From contig OX637287.1 of NCBI GenBank assembly GCA_951799445.1, forward strand, positions 41,941,724 to 42,005,723: a DNA stretch of 64,000 nucleotides, in the 5' to 3' direction. Positions 28,937-41,388 of this stretch are shown piece after piece. Source of the DNA: Pseudisothecium myosuroides. Lineage: Eukaryota > Streptophyta > Bryopsida > Hypnales > Lembophyllaceae. Position 1 is the first letter of the stretch, and each line of letters starts with the position of its first letter. The notes under the pieces were generated by a model that had not been told where the DNA came from, did not search any database, and worked only from the letters and a program-made list of their open reading frames with translations. The translations under genes were made by a program, and so were the position numbers.

Positions 28937-31900
28937 ATGGTGGAGGCGACCACCATGTGGCCCGCGTCCAAGGGCGTCGTCGACAGTGACGCCGCGGTGT
29001 TTCGAGAATTCAAGCACCGCAGCAAGCCCGGCGGCCTCAGCCGCGTGCTCAGCATCTCCGCGGCGCTCACCTGCCTGCAATGCTTCTTCGCGCTGTACGG
29101 GACGGTGCTGCTGTTCTACATGAGTCCCTCCGTGGAGCTCATGGCGGCGCCGGACGGCAGCACCTTCTGGGCGGGGCAGATCGCTCGCCAGTGGAAGAAT
29201 TGGGTCACCACTCCACAACAACAGCTTCCACCCGCATCACCATCTCTCAATCTCCAGTCGCCGATTGTGAAGAGCGAGGTGTGCGAGAGAGAGCAGATCA
29301 ACTTCAACCAGAAGAAGAGCACGGATGCGCGCATGACGGGACTCAAATCCAGTCTTTTCAAGTACGCAAATCACGCATCCCCTTCCATTTCTCACGCAAT
29401 TTTTTGATGGGATTCATGAGCTGACTGAAATTAGGGTTTACAAACAGGGCTCTTAATTAATAGTAGACTGTTGAAGGAACTTTTAGAACTCAGAGCGAGA
29501 ATTTTCTCAAGATTCATCCCCAGGCCCTCCTTAACGAAGGCTTTCAATGTGGAACGGGATGTCCACAAGGACAGTTTGGGTGTAGAATATGAAACTCGTT
29601 TCCCATCTTTCCAACTTGGGTAATGGCGCGGAAGTGAATCGCTTGTTGCTGCCTTTACAAGCGTCAGTTTCATATTTAATAATCGAGTACAACGTTCGTT
29701 AAATTCGCAAGATTCAGAGTGCTAATTATTGTGACATTCAGCTGTAGAAAGCTCTAAAGACTAGCATTGATATAAGTTTCCAGACTTCCTTCTGGAATTC
29801 AAGTGCCGGTCTCTTGACGAATCGTTACCAATTTACAATGTAATCGTCGGGAACAATTTCGTTGCACCGGCACTTGAACTCCAGGAGAAATGTAACGAAA
29901 TTGACGTTGTACCAATGTACCAATGCAACGACATTGACGTCGTAATCGTTGAAGAGGTTTTGATTGTTGCTGTGCTGGTTGCAGCGAGGTGATGGAATTT
30001 CAGCAGAGGACGCGAGGATGCGAGACCCTTGACGAGCTCATGTCGTTACCGTCCACATCCGCAGGATCAGCGAAGGTCACCGTAATCCTAAACCACTACC
30101 AACGCAAGACGCTCTGCGCGCAGCTGGACGCTCTCCAGCAACAAACGCTCCCCTTTCACAGCGTCTGGGTTCTCGCCTTCGGCAGTCCGCAACGCGACCA
30201 ACTCCGCGCCATCGTTGAAACTTACAACGACAGCCGGATCTCCTTCGTGGGCTCCTCCTACGACTTCAAATACTACGGCCGCTTCCAACTCGCCCTCCAG
30301 ACGGAGCCCGAGGTGGACTTCGTCTACATGCTGGATGATGACATGATTCCGGGACGACGGATGCTGGAGATTCTCACCCACGCAGCTGGGACGGCGAAGT
30401 ATCGAAACGCTGTCTTGGGGAGCATTGGCCGTATTCTGCCGTTTCGTCAGAAGGACTTCAGTTTTCCAAGCTACCGGAAGTTTGGATCCAAGCATGCGGG
30501 GCTGTACTTGCCGGACCCGGCTTACAACATTGTGGTGGATCGGGTGGTGCAAGTAGATTTTCTCTCCAGCTCGTGGTTCCTCTCCACGGCGCTTGTGCGC
30601 ACGCTTTTTATTGAGCAGCCGTTTACTTTCGTCACCGGGGAAGATCTACATTTAAGGTCTACATTTTGCCTCTGCGTTTTTTCATTCGACTTTTTTCCTG
30701 CCGTAGGTTTGAATTAGGGTTCGTGATGATACTGTTGTCACTCTCCTTGCACATTGGCTCAATGTGTGAATGTGATTTTGGCAATGGCGTAGTTACCTTC
30801 TGCAAAAGTACAAGGACGGAGGGTCGTACGTCTTGCCTGTGGATCCTCGCAACAAGGACACATGGGGTGACAGTGAGCACCGCCTGGCGTACGTCTCGGA
30901 GACGACTGTGATCCACAAAGACATCGTCCAGGTAAGAAAAACCTTGCAATGAAGCAACAACTGAATTGCCAAATTTCTGAATGAGTTTGTTTCGATCTTG
31001 TGAATGAATTGGTGTTGGTGGTTTCCATCTTGTGACTGAATTCGTGTTGAATTCGTGTTGGCTTGGATGCCCAGCGCCACTTGAGCTCCGGCCGACTCCG
31101 AGTTTGAAAGCAAATCCCATCCATGCATAAACAGAATGTGCACTACTGTAGAGAAGTCCAAAACATCCATAAACCCAAACTCACAGCGCAAGTAAGGAAT
31201 GTCACAGCTTTAGCATGGAATTGCGGGACCTGGTCCACAGTCAAGCTGTGAAATTTCATACTTGCACGATGGAATTGGGTCTTTGAACCTATTGGATTTC
31301 TCTGGTGGTGGAAAGCGCCGGGATCCATTTTTGAAATTGGAGCTCAAGTGGCGCTGGCAGTCAAGTCAACTCTTGTGAATGACTTGGGTTCTTAGGACTG
31401 AATTGGTGTTAGTGTTGCTGCTGCTGCTGTAGGTGCGCGACAATCAATGGTGGCGGACGATGTCTCGCGGCTTCGTCACCCAATGGGCCGCCATGTACCC
31501 CCAGAAGAGCGACGTCATCTTCTTCACCAACACCCTCGACGAAGTCCGCGCCCTGGCGCCCCTCATCCTCAAGTTCCGTAGGACTCCCGGGAAGAAGGCT
31601 TTCCTGGCCGTCACAGGCTCCCCGCAGTGCCCCTGCGAGGACGCCGCAAGCATTCTAGGCTGGGCGACCGCCGCGTGCCACGAGCGTCGCTTCAAGATCT
31701 TCGACCTCGGCATCGGAACGGACTCCCGGGAGACCAACATGGACCCGTCGTTCATCCACGAGGTGCTCGCCACCATGAAAGGGCTCATGCGCATCCACCG
31801 TCCGAGCCTGATTGTCACCACGAACACCGTCGCGCCCGCGGTGAGGGAAGCGCTGACGCTCGCGGTCGCACGGTTCGATGCAGTTGCGACGTTGGTGGAG

Positions 31901-34900
31901 CTGCCGCCGTCGGCAGTTCCGTTCGCGCTCTGGATTCCGGATGTGCGGTCCGTCGCCTTGCAATGTAAGCCGCTCGCTACGCAATCTCTGCCGTCCATTT
32001 GGAAACTAGACACCAGCTTTTGTTAGAGTGGTCGCATTCATTCTTCTACAAAGCTCGCAATTCTGCGAATCCTCCTCCATTCTTTCAGAGTTCACAATTT
32101 AGCGTAGTCCACTTGGTTGAGAATACAATTCATAGTTGCAATGAAACACGTTCACGAGATTTCGGGGTCTGTTCCTGTTGCATCCCGCTACAAGCAGAGC
32201 ATGCACTTCTGTCTCCGACTTGCACATTGATCCAATTGAGAAGCCCCCCAAAATTTCAGGAAACGTTCGCGTTTCATCGCATAGTTTAAGGATTACCAAG
32301 CGGGATACGTTTCGATTTTATGGTTCCATTGTTGTTTGTTCTCCTTTCCAGATTGGAACAAGATGAGAATCTCAATCAGCATCATCACGCAAACCCGACA
32401 TAAATCCCTGCAACGCCTTCTGGAGTCGCTCTCCAACGCGCACTACCTCGGCGACACGATCGGCATCACATTCAGCATGGACAGCAAGGTACACAACCAA
32501 TTTCAACTCAAATAAAAAAAATATCGATAACCCCCCAAGAAACTTCAAAATTGTCCAAACCTTCCCAATCGCAACTGAAAATCGCACAAAACCCATAGAA
32601 TTCCAGAAAAAGTCAGAAAAGTCCTAAAATTTTTGGATGGTTTACGTATAGATGTGCATTGGTTCCGTGCCCAAATTAAGGTAAGCAACCAGTTTCAACT
32701 CAAACCCAGAAAAATCCGATGATCCACAACCAAAAACTTCACAATTGTATCAATGTTCCCAGTCTCAACTGAAAACCGCCCAAAATTCTTAGAAATTCGT
32801 AAAAATTCATGGAAAATTCATCGTGTGATTCCAGGTGGACTCCGCGACTCTCCACATGATCCACGCCTTCCGCTGGCCTCACGGTCCGAAGCTCGTGAAG
32901 CGTCGCATCATCTCCGGCGGTCTGATCCGCGCCGTGAGCGAGAGCTGGTACCCCTCGAGCGACGACGACTTCGGACTTCTCCTCGAGGACGACATCGAAG
33001 TCTCCCCGTTCTACTACATGTGGCTCAAGTATGCGCTCCTGGCGTACCACTACGACCCCACGGTGCACCTGCCGGAGCTGAATGCGATCGCGCTCTACAC
33101 GCCGCGCGTGGTGGAGGTCGTGAAGGAGCGGCCGCCGTGGAACGGCACGGCGTACTTTGAGTCCAACACGCCGTACTTGCATCAGCTCCCGTGCAGCTGG
33201 GGCGCCTTGTTCTTCCCGCAGCGGTGGCGCGAGTTTTACAAGTACATGGGGGAGAGGTTCACGGCGGATGCGAAGGAGAATCCTGTGCAGATCCCGCATT
33301 CTCGAACCAACGGGTGGCAGGTATGTCTCTCTTGTCGGTGTCGGTGTCGGTGTCGGTGTGTCTGATTCAAAAGGTTGAGATTGCAGTAGTTTTTGCAACG
33401 ATTCTGCAATGACTGCGGAAAATCGACTAACAATTTTGCTACAAAGGTTGAAATTGCAAACTTGGTTTTGCAATGTTTTGCGATGGATGTCAAAAACCTA
33501 TTAATATTTTATGCTATGAAGGTTGAGACTACAATAGTTTTTGTGAGGGTTTGGAATGACTATCAAAAATCTATTTATAACTATGTTACAAAAGGTCGAG
33601 ATTCCAATAGAGTTTTGTAATGATTGCCAAGCGTGTTGGTGAAGAAGACAATGCTGCTCTTAAAGGTGCATGGTTATGGCGTTTACAGGGTACATGGTTT
33701 TTTGAATTTTAGCTACTTCTGAGGAGGGCCTATATTTTTTTAATAAATAGGTTTCAAACAAGTTACAAAGAAAACACTTTAATATGCAAGATTGCAAGCA
33801 TCTTCTTGGGTTTAGGCATCTTTTTCTATCTCTTAATCTCACCTCACTTTCCTCTACTTTTTTCTTGTGCAACTTAGGGATTGAATCTTGGGTGCAGTGG
33901 AGAAGGATTGTCTTGTTTCAACATTTGGCTTTTCTTTATAAAGGCACACTTATCAAAACGGAAATTTGAAAACCTACTCTAGCATCTAGTCTTTGTACCT
34001 ACTACTAAGTTGCAAAGCAATAAAGACATGTGCCCTTATCATGCTCATAAACCGCCCAATCTAATCTATTCACTGACAAAATTTGCAATGTATGCAAACA
34101 AGTATGCTAGTATAGTTGTATTTGTTAAGAATAACCAAATGATAACAAGGTTTCAAGCTATCTTTTTGAGGTGTATTGGACACTTCTTATCTTAAATGTA
34201 TTATAAAAATAAATGTAACCGTAAATGTATTTAACCCTAGGGTTACTCTTAGCTTGTTATTTAGACCTTGTTCCTTTTACCTTCACAATTTAGAGTGACT
34301 CTTAAGTAGCATACTCAAATTTATATCCTTTGGAGCTAATCAAAGTGCCTAATGTTTATATTTAAAAGTAGAAACAAAAGAAATATCCCCCTTCTAGATG
34401 ATAGAAACAAGCATCCTTGTAATTCCACTTTTGACAATTCAAAGAAATTGCTTTATTAGGTTCAAAAAACAATGTTTTGTTTTGTTTTTAATATCTGATT
34501 TTCAATTCCAAATTTCCCATTATGAGCATTCTCAACATGCTGTTGCTGTTTTGGTTTGATACGTAGGCTTCGTGGAAGAAGTTTCTGGTGGACATGATGT
34601 ATCTGCGAGGATATGTTACATTGTATCCCAATTTTCCAAACCAGACGAGTTTTTCTACCAACCACATGGAACCTGGTGCCCATATCAATGCCACAGACAA
34701 CATTGTGAAGCACAAGAGAGAAGACTTCGAAGTCCCACTTCTCTATGTAAGGATTACCTCTGCTCACTGATTAATTCATCACTTGTCATCACTCATCATG
34801 AAATTAGAAGGAATAGATTACATGAAAGTAGAGACTTCTTATGAGAAATAACATTTGCAGGTAACTACATGAACGGCAAGGAATGTTATTTTCAGATCGA

Positions 34901-35638
34901 GAATCTACTTTTATATTCATGGGTCTCGTTGCTTGCCCAAAATTTGTTCAATTAGGGCATGCAAAAGTACAAGAGTGAATAGTGTGTTCTTTGCAGTCTA
35001 AACTATGGTGCTTGGCAAGCCATGTTTCACTCTAGAAGTGGGTCCAGTAGGTTGAAACATTCCAAAAAAATGCAGAAAAACACGTTTTGTCAACAATTCT
35101 CTCTAAACCAAACCCCCAGGGTCTTGGCCTGTCGTTTAAGGGTTAATAGCGTTCAATCAAGCGTCTCAAAAGGGCAATTTAACACTGAAGGACCAGATTA
35201 TGAATTATAACCATGCTCTTCCTATCTTGCACCTGTATTCACAACGGGTATGTTTGTCCACAACAGTTGTGCATCTATGTACACACTGTACATTTTTCGC
35301 ACAGGGCTTCAACATGAGCGGGCTGTGAATGTTCAATTCTTTTGATGATTTCGGAAGCGCTGCTGAGTGACCCCAAAATATATCGCGTGCTACTGATACT
35401 TGTCTGGTCAATGTGTGAATTACGATGGCAGGAAGACTTCCGGCCACTGCTGCCGAAGCAGAAGCTGCCTCCAGCATCCAAGCTGCCCGTTCTGAACCTC
35501 TTCAACCAGGCGACCTCCCTGAAAGGCTTGAAATCGGCAGGGGCGAAGCTGGGCCAAGACGTGCTTCTTTGTGCGAAAACCGCCGTTGTCACTGTGGATC
35601 CTGTCACTGGGGAGCCTCAGGAGTGCACCACGTTTTGA
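28937..35638 (+). CDS. Glycosyltransferase-like type II membrane protein with two GT-A-like domains, 8 exons, 925 aa
   Basis: Exons: 28937-29361, 29985-30656, 30793-30931, 31433-31964, 32352-32488, 32835-33320, 34567-34746, 35432-35638. All introns are GT-AG and the frame closes (2778 bases). The N-terminus has one hydrophobic segment (about 36-60), suggesting a Golgi type II membrane protein. The first domain starts VTVILNHYQR (about 173) and has a DDD metal-binding motif (259-261), as in family-2-like glycosyltransferases. A middle section follows, then a second domain opening ISIITQTRHKSLQRLL with an EDD motif (686-688). The family resembles plant proteins annotated as glycosyltransferase family 2-like; donor and acceptor are unknown. 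Introns carry repeats described separately. The start is the first ATG of the open frame in GC-rich context. Confidence 0.88.
31071..31357. mobile_element. MITE-like inverted-repeat insertion in intron 3
   Basis: A perfect 19-bp inverted repeat (CCAGCGCCACTTGAGCTCC at 31071-31089, inverse at 31339-31357) encloses 249 bp inside the intron between exons 3 and 4. Repeats of TGAATTSGTGTT lie on both sides. No clear target duplication was found, so the class is open. Confidence 0.5.
32485..32820 (+). repeat. Direct duplication within intron 5, including a copied splice donor
   Basis: The block from AAGGTACACAACCA (about 32486) through about 32605 is repeated from AAGGTAAGCAACCA (32678) through about 32805. 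Shared text includes TTTCAACTCAAA and CAACTGAAAA. The second copy retains an AAG-GTAAGC donor at 32681, stronger by consensus than the genuine one. Confidence 0.7.
33335..33625 (+). repeat. Hexanucleotide run and about 74-bp minisatellite in intron 6
   Basis: Four TCGGTG units (33335-33358) begin 14 bases inside the intron. A tandem array of about 3.4 units, 73-75 bp each, follows; units open with AAAGGTTGAGATT-like text at 33369, 33443, 33518 and 33590. The units are diverged from each other. Confidence 0.75.
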
Positions 35639-37600
35639 TCGATCAAGATTCATCAGAGTTCATCAGATTCTCCAATTTCACGGCCATCAACATACAATGA
35701 AGGTCGCTGGCATTAATTCTTTCTTCATTACCCTCCCAACCATTTGGGGTACAATACTACCACTATTTCTTCCCTCGGTAAGCCGCTCAAGCTGCCCCTG
35801 TTCTGTACGTCCCTCGTCGATCTGGTTATCTAGTCCATAACCCTCTCCTTTTTAGATGAAATCAGCACTGCTGGATCTTGGAGATTGACGACCCTTGGAG
35901 AGCATGGGAAAGACAGGGTTATGATTCAGTCTAGACCCTCCTCAATTCCAAACCCTTATATTATGTCATGTGGCAATGACAGCAGCAGGTCTCATGTTTA
36001 TAAGCCCTCGAACAAGAGCTGATTTGAATGAGATGTTGGCAGTTTTGCACATTCATTCTGAATGCGAAGATGTCTGAGTGCTTCAATCTCATGTGGACCT
36101 TCGTTCACTGAACCCACCAATTACTAATGTATTCTATAACATAGTTTTCGAGAACCAAGGCTTGGATTACTGACGGGTAGGGATACCTAATTGTGACACA
36201 AAATGTGATAGCACTAAAATTATAGAATCCAAATGAATAAGTCTGTTAGATGTGCCACAATTAGGTCTACAAACCTTAAAGTGTCAATAATAGGTGTCGT
36301 TAGCTTAGTTGAGTAGAAGTTAGGAAATTGAATTGAATAAAGATATTATTGAATGATAGCCACAGCTTCCTGATGCATTGAACTCAATTTGCACCGATTT
36401 CATAACTCTTGTGAGCTTGATAAGGAAGAAATTCATTATTTTGTACAGCAATCAGATCATTCAGCGTAAATGAAATAAGAAGAGAAGAAGAATCATGTTG
36501 TGTTAATGGAAAGTTCAAAATCAGAAACCTCTTCATGTACCTATCACTTATCTGTATCACAAGTAGAAAGACTCTGGTCCAAATGGAGACCAACATGAAT
36601 GAAGAGTCTATTTGGGACTCAATTTGCTAACTAAGTCGTATGAACGTTATTGTAAGTGATATTTATGGTATCTTTTTACATAGGTAGACTCTATGATCAC
36701 AGAAAGTCATTTATGACTCACAACCGTTTGTTGACTTTTTAAAGCTATCGTGGCATTGTCCCATTGGCAACCTGTCACCATTGTCATTACAAGTTGCAAC
36801 ACATAACCTTCTTTCCTTTCAACTTGCTTCCTACACCCTTGGATCATAAAGATCTAAGGTTGTGATTGAAAAATGTACAACTGGTTATGTACAATAACCA
36901 ATTTGTGTCTAGCGTGGCTCACTTATCTAATACATATCCCGTAGTTAATATTTTCCATATATTAGAGTTAATCATAAAGTTTTCTCCAATTTGTACAAGG
37001 ATCATTAAAGGAAGGTTCAATTAGAAATAGTTCAAAAGAAACACATCACCACACTCCATCGAATCCCAATTTAGACACTCTATGATTAACTCTATTGTGT
37101 GTGGATTCTTTGATTAATGGTTTAGTTCAAAGATGCATGCAATTTTCTAGTTTCAGTTACCAAATGCAGTTTTTGTTTTATTTTTTAAGTACGATAATTT
37201 CACTGTTGCAATTGCAAGTTCTATAGTCAAGGTCAAATGTATTATGTTCACCTATCAATTTTCAAGTTCATACCTAAATTTTGCATAAAAAGAAACTATA
37301 CAATTTAGCCTCATTGTAATGTGTTCCTTCTCTACAAGATTTTGATTTTTTAGAATATTATTATTGTAATTAATATGATTTTCTTGAAGATTATAATGGA
37401 AAAAAAGTAAATGAAATTTACCAAAAGAAGATCTCAAAAAACGTAAGATTCACCCAAATTTGGATGAACTTCACTAAATAAGATAGCAGTATGAATGATA
37501 GCATTATAAAAAGTTTCAGGCCTTGATAAGGGCGTTTTCCTACATGAAAATGCACAGTAGCAAAAAATATCATCCCAAACTAGCTTGTAAAGAATCTTGC
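35639..37600. other. 3' flank and intergenic DNA downstream of the glycosyltransferase-like gene
   Basis: The first few hundred bases may be 3' untranslated sequence; an AATAAA occurs near 36336. The remainder is AT-rich with no supported gene. Confidence 0.4.
36714..36934 (+). repeat. Dispersed repeat, inverse partner at 53151-53370
   Basis: The reverse complement of this block matches 53151-53370 over its full length, including CTTCCTACACCCTTGGATCAT and CTAGCGTGGCTCA-type text. Copies are moderately diverged and non-coding. The edges show no clear terminal repeat. Confidence 0.7.
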
Positions 37601-37689
37601 CAGTGAAAGTCAGTTCGTGTGCTCGTTGGATTTTTTATTAAATTTTTTTTTTTTTTAATCAGTTTTTAATATTTTTAAAAAAATTGTTA

Positions 37690-39430
37690 ATTTTTTTTTA
37701 TTTCACTGTACATGCACATCCGCCGAATACTACTGAAACATGGTGGCACAAACAGGATGGCTTTTGAATTGCGGCGAAAGTAGGGTCTCCTACCTCACTT
37801 CCGACACTTGTTCCGCAAGAAATGCCAGTGTCCGTATCATTAATTTGCTTCGGAATTTTCTTCCCGACAGCAAATTCTTGTGCGCAACAGTCAGGTGCAA
37901 GCGTCAAGAATATGATAGTCCAAAAATTAAAAAAGCGTGTCTCGTTTGGAAATTTCCTCTGAGAGAATCGTATAACTTTCAAGAGTTTTTTTTGCTGCTG
38001 TTGAGAGATGCGTCAAGCTCTGTGCGGAAGATGGCGTGTTGTGATTTGGAATTTTCAATTCCTAGAGAGCTAGAAATATGATTTGATTTCACGGAATATG
38101 TTTGCGCATGTGCTACCACCAAAAAAAAAAAAAAAAAATCTATGGACCTACCTTCAATCTTCTCGTCTGCGCAGCTACTTCCAACACTTGTCCCGCAAGG
38201 AATACCGGTGTCTATAATTAGTTTGCTTCTGGCCTTCGAAGTTTTCTTACCGACAGCAAGAGCTTGTGTGCAACAGTGCCAGCTTTTGAGGCCTCTCAGC
38301 ACTGCCGGATTCGCTGGGATCGTGTGCAAGCGTTTCACGACACTGCCGGATTTACTGGGAGTGTGTGACCAAGCGTTTGGAATGACGATAGACAAGATGT
38401 TTAAACAAGTGGACATTGATTTTCTATTTTTAGATTGAGCACCTGGGTTGAGGTTTTTTTAAAACTGAGAGCATCTACACTCTTGCACTGGGAAGTCCCT
38501 CGGCCGCTCAAATTCAGAGCCCGGGCTTGTTTTCTTTCCTCACTGTGATGCCCAACTTGGCCACAATAGTCCGGCCACCCGAAAATGGGCTGCTTCACCG
38601 CAACAGTTCGGACTTTGGAGCCCCTCACCTCTCCCGCAATTCAATTGTTTTGTCAGAGAATCTTTGTCTAACGTGTTTGGACGCTTGATTTGGGTTGGTG
38701 CCGCATAGTGAATAGTGCTGCACAGTGAAACCACTGTTTCACTTTCAGACCCCCAGACAGGTCGTTTCGGAGTTGATTTTTCAGAGCAAGAGTGGCGATG
38801 CTCTGATCCCCCATATCGAAGATGGACGTTTCTCTACAGTATGATGCTCTCTCCCCTTTCCCTTATGATGATGAGTCTGCACTGCAACTTGTTCCGTAAG
38901 AAATGCAGGATCGCATTGTCTGATTGGCAGGAAATGTGTGTCCAAGGTCAAGAACATGCAAGAAATGTGAAATTCCGGTATCATTTGATATTCTTTTGAG
39001 AGAATCGCATTTTATTTTTTGGGCACGTGTACATTGCGTTTTATTTCAATGGCAAGAACTAGAGTACAACGCCATCATCCCTGAAGAGAACCACATTTTC
39101 AGGAACATTCTGTTGCTATTGAGAGATGCTTCAAGCTCCGGGAGGGAGATAGGCTGATGTGTTTTGATCTTCCTAATTTTCAAGCTTTAGAAATACGTTT
39201 ACTACGGAGTATAAAATAACGATTGCTGTAGCATACAAAAAGTCAAAGTCTCTACAGCCAGTTGTGATTTTCAATTTGAGCGCACGTGAAATTAGTTTTT
39301 TTTTTTTTTTCATTTTTTTAATGTACTGTACACGCACATTAGCGTCAAGTTGGTCACGCCTTTTCTGTTTTTGAAGTTGCGTCTGCACAGCAACCGCTTC
39401 CTAGCCAACAGTTGATTCACGAGGAAAGAA
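37690..39430. repeat. Cluster of degenerate repeated segments
   Basis: The segment CTTCCGACACTTGTTCCGCA (37798 on) returns diverged at about 38178. A second block containing GAGAGATGC and TCAAGCTC (about 37960-38075) returns at about 39080-39195. The start (TTTCACTGTACATGCACAT) resembles 39325 onward. An A run of 18 lies at 38121-38138. No protein was recognised. It looks like an old, scrambled repeat nest. Confidence 0.5.
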
Positions 39431-39472
39431 TGCGGGTTGCTATATTTAGTTTGATTCCATCATTCAAAACAC

Positions 39473-40115
39473 TTAACCCCTAAAATGCTCAAGGCCTTCT
39501 TTGACCGTCTAGGAATTTGCTCTAAATTGAACAAAAAGCCAACATTTTGATAAGTTGTGTGAATATTTCTGTATTGTAACCGTACAAATTCAAACTAGAC
39601 ATGTTAGAGATCACATAGGAAAAGAAAAAACAGCAATATCACTTATGGATTGAAAGATTATAATGTTTGATCATGAGGGTGTTGAAACTAAAAAATTCTT
39701 TCAATCATTTCTTCACACGTCAAATCTAAAAAGTTGGTGACCAAAAAATATGAAGTTGAAGAATCTAACATGCATAATCCCAATTAATTTATGGCTTCTC
39801 AAAATCTACTCTACAATTTTTTTTTAATGAATTTCTAATGCAATTTTTTTATCCAAGATCTAGTGTATTTGAGGCTCATTTCCAATTATCCTCAACACTG
39901 AAAGTCAATATTACAATGGGTACCCTTGCACAAATTCTTGAATAGAAAAATCATAATCAATCATTTTCAAAATCGGATTTTTGATGCTAAAACTAGACTT
40001 CAAAAAGAATTTTACAAAAATATAAACTACTAAAAATAGCAACTTGGTTAGGTTTTATTTAACTTCAAAGTATTGACGACACCAAATTTTGGTGCCTTGG
40101 GCATTTAGTGGTTAA
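39473..40115. mobile_element. TTAA-bounded element D (635 bp)
   Basis: TTAA at 39473-39476 and 40112-40115 flank ends CCCCTAAAATGCTCAAGGCC and the inverse of CCACTAAATGCCCAAGGCAC. The inside is AT-rich and non-coding. It has the same end design as element A but a different body. Confidence 0.75.
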
Positions 40116-41388
40116 CTTACAGACAGAATTCCATGCATCCAAAGTGATGAAGTGACACGTATTATAGCTATCCTAACTTGAGCCATGTCGGTAACTAAGC
40201 TTCTCATGCTTCAATGGGTGATTGCAAAAAACACCTGTCCTATTTTCCGTCACACCTTCAATGCGAAAGTTGTTTTGTGTCATAAGTATTGCAAAAATGA
40301 TTGAATGAACATATAATTCAAAAGCAAGCTTCCTATAGCGATAGAAAATGCACTTGAATTATTTAAATTTCTTCAAAATTAATTCAATAGGTAAAATTGA
40401 ATTTTGAATACATGTCAAATGCGAATTTGGTGGTTGTTTGTACTATCGAGTACCTTTTTTGAATTGTTACGTCGTCAAATTTGGTAGGCTATTTCTTCTA
40501 CTAGAAATACACCTTTTTTAGGAGAGGGATTTCTAAAAACATGTTCCAAATGCATTTTGCATTGGTCTAAAGTGTGCTATATTCATGTTGAATTTATGTT
40601 GAGTTAAAAATGGTTTTCTAGTTATAGCTTTGATCTTTCTACTTTGCTCTTAGTTGGCAATAGTGTCCACTTTTAAAATAATGTTTTCAAGTTCATTTCC
40701 TAGTTCTTAAAGATAGAAACGTAGAAGTCTCATTTTTTAGGAAAAATTGTAGTCTGTGGCTCAAAATAGTACTTCAGGGTACACAGAAAGACTCAATAGT
40801 ACCAGTGGGGGCTCGTAGTACCTCCTATCTGCCAATGTAAACAATTCTTTATGGCAAACTAGATATTTTCATACATTTTTGTCATCCAATGATGAACATC
40901 ACATGGTGTCAGAATAGTAAATTTGAAATCCAATTGACCATTTTTTTATTTTTTTTTGACACAAATGAAACGAAGTTTCATTACAAAAAAAGATAAAATA
41001 CAAAGTCCACTGGGAGACCAATTGACCATTTTGATTTTATGTTCCATGCTCCCAATAGTACTGAAGGTGACTCAAAAACGCAACAAGTAGTACAAGTGGA
41101 TCACCCCCATGATACTTAATAGGACTCCATGCCGAGTTTCTGGCCCTTGGATGGTTTCCTCATCCAGTCAAGCTCATAACAGCCGCTTGTACGAGTGTCG
41201 CAGCTGTTAGAATTTGTTGAGGTTTATGTTCCTGTCTGGTTTGAAGTTCTTGCGAGATTACCTCATTTTCAGGATTACATGCTGCCGTGCAGACTTGAGA
41301 ATCCCGTCTAGCTCTCTGAGGCAGAGGTCGCTATCTACTTCGAGATTTTGACTTCTGCAGGGAGCGGGATACGCCGAGTTTGCTCGAA
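40116..41388. other. Intergenic DNA upstream of the ARM-repeat gene
   Basis: AT-rich until about 41100, then base composition rises towards the gene start. It contains one tiny LINE-tail insertion (40945-41017). The last roughly 250 bases probably include the promoter and 5' leader. Confidence 0.45.
40930..41032 (-). mobile_element. Very short 5'-truncated LINE tail with 15-bp target duplication
   Basis: CCAATTGACCATTTT occurs at 40930-40944 and again at 41018-41032. Between them sits a 73-bp insert that starts with a T-rich run and GACACAAATGAAACG, the reverse complement of a LINE-like 3' end (CATTTGTGTC plus A tail). This is the signature of a heavily truncated minus-oriented LINE insertion. 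Confidence 0.7.

Noticed and set aside
34231..34245. TTAACCCTAGGG, resembling an end of the TTAA family
   Set aside because: The resemblance stops after about 8 bases and no matching partner end was found.
35120..35200. Right-end-like GTTTAAGGGTTAA and left-end-like TTAACACTGAAGGACC
   Set aside because: The two are in the wrong arrangement to bound one element and no partners were found; possibly fragments.
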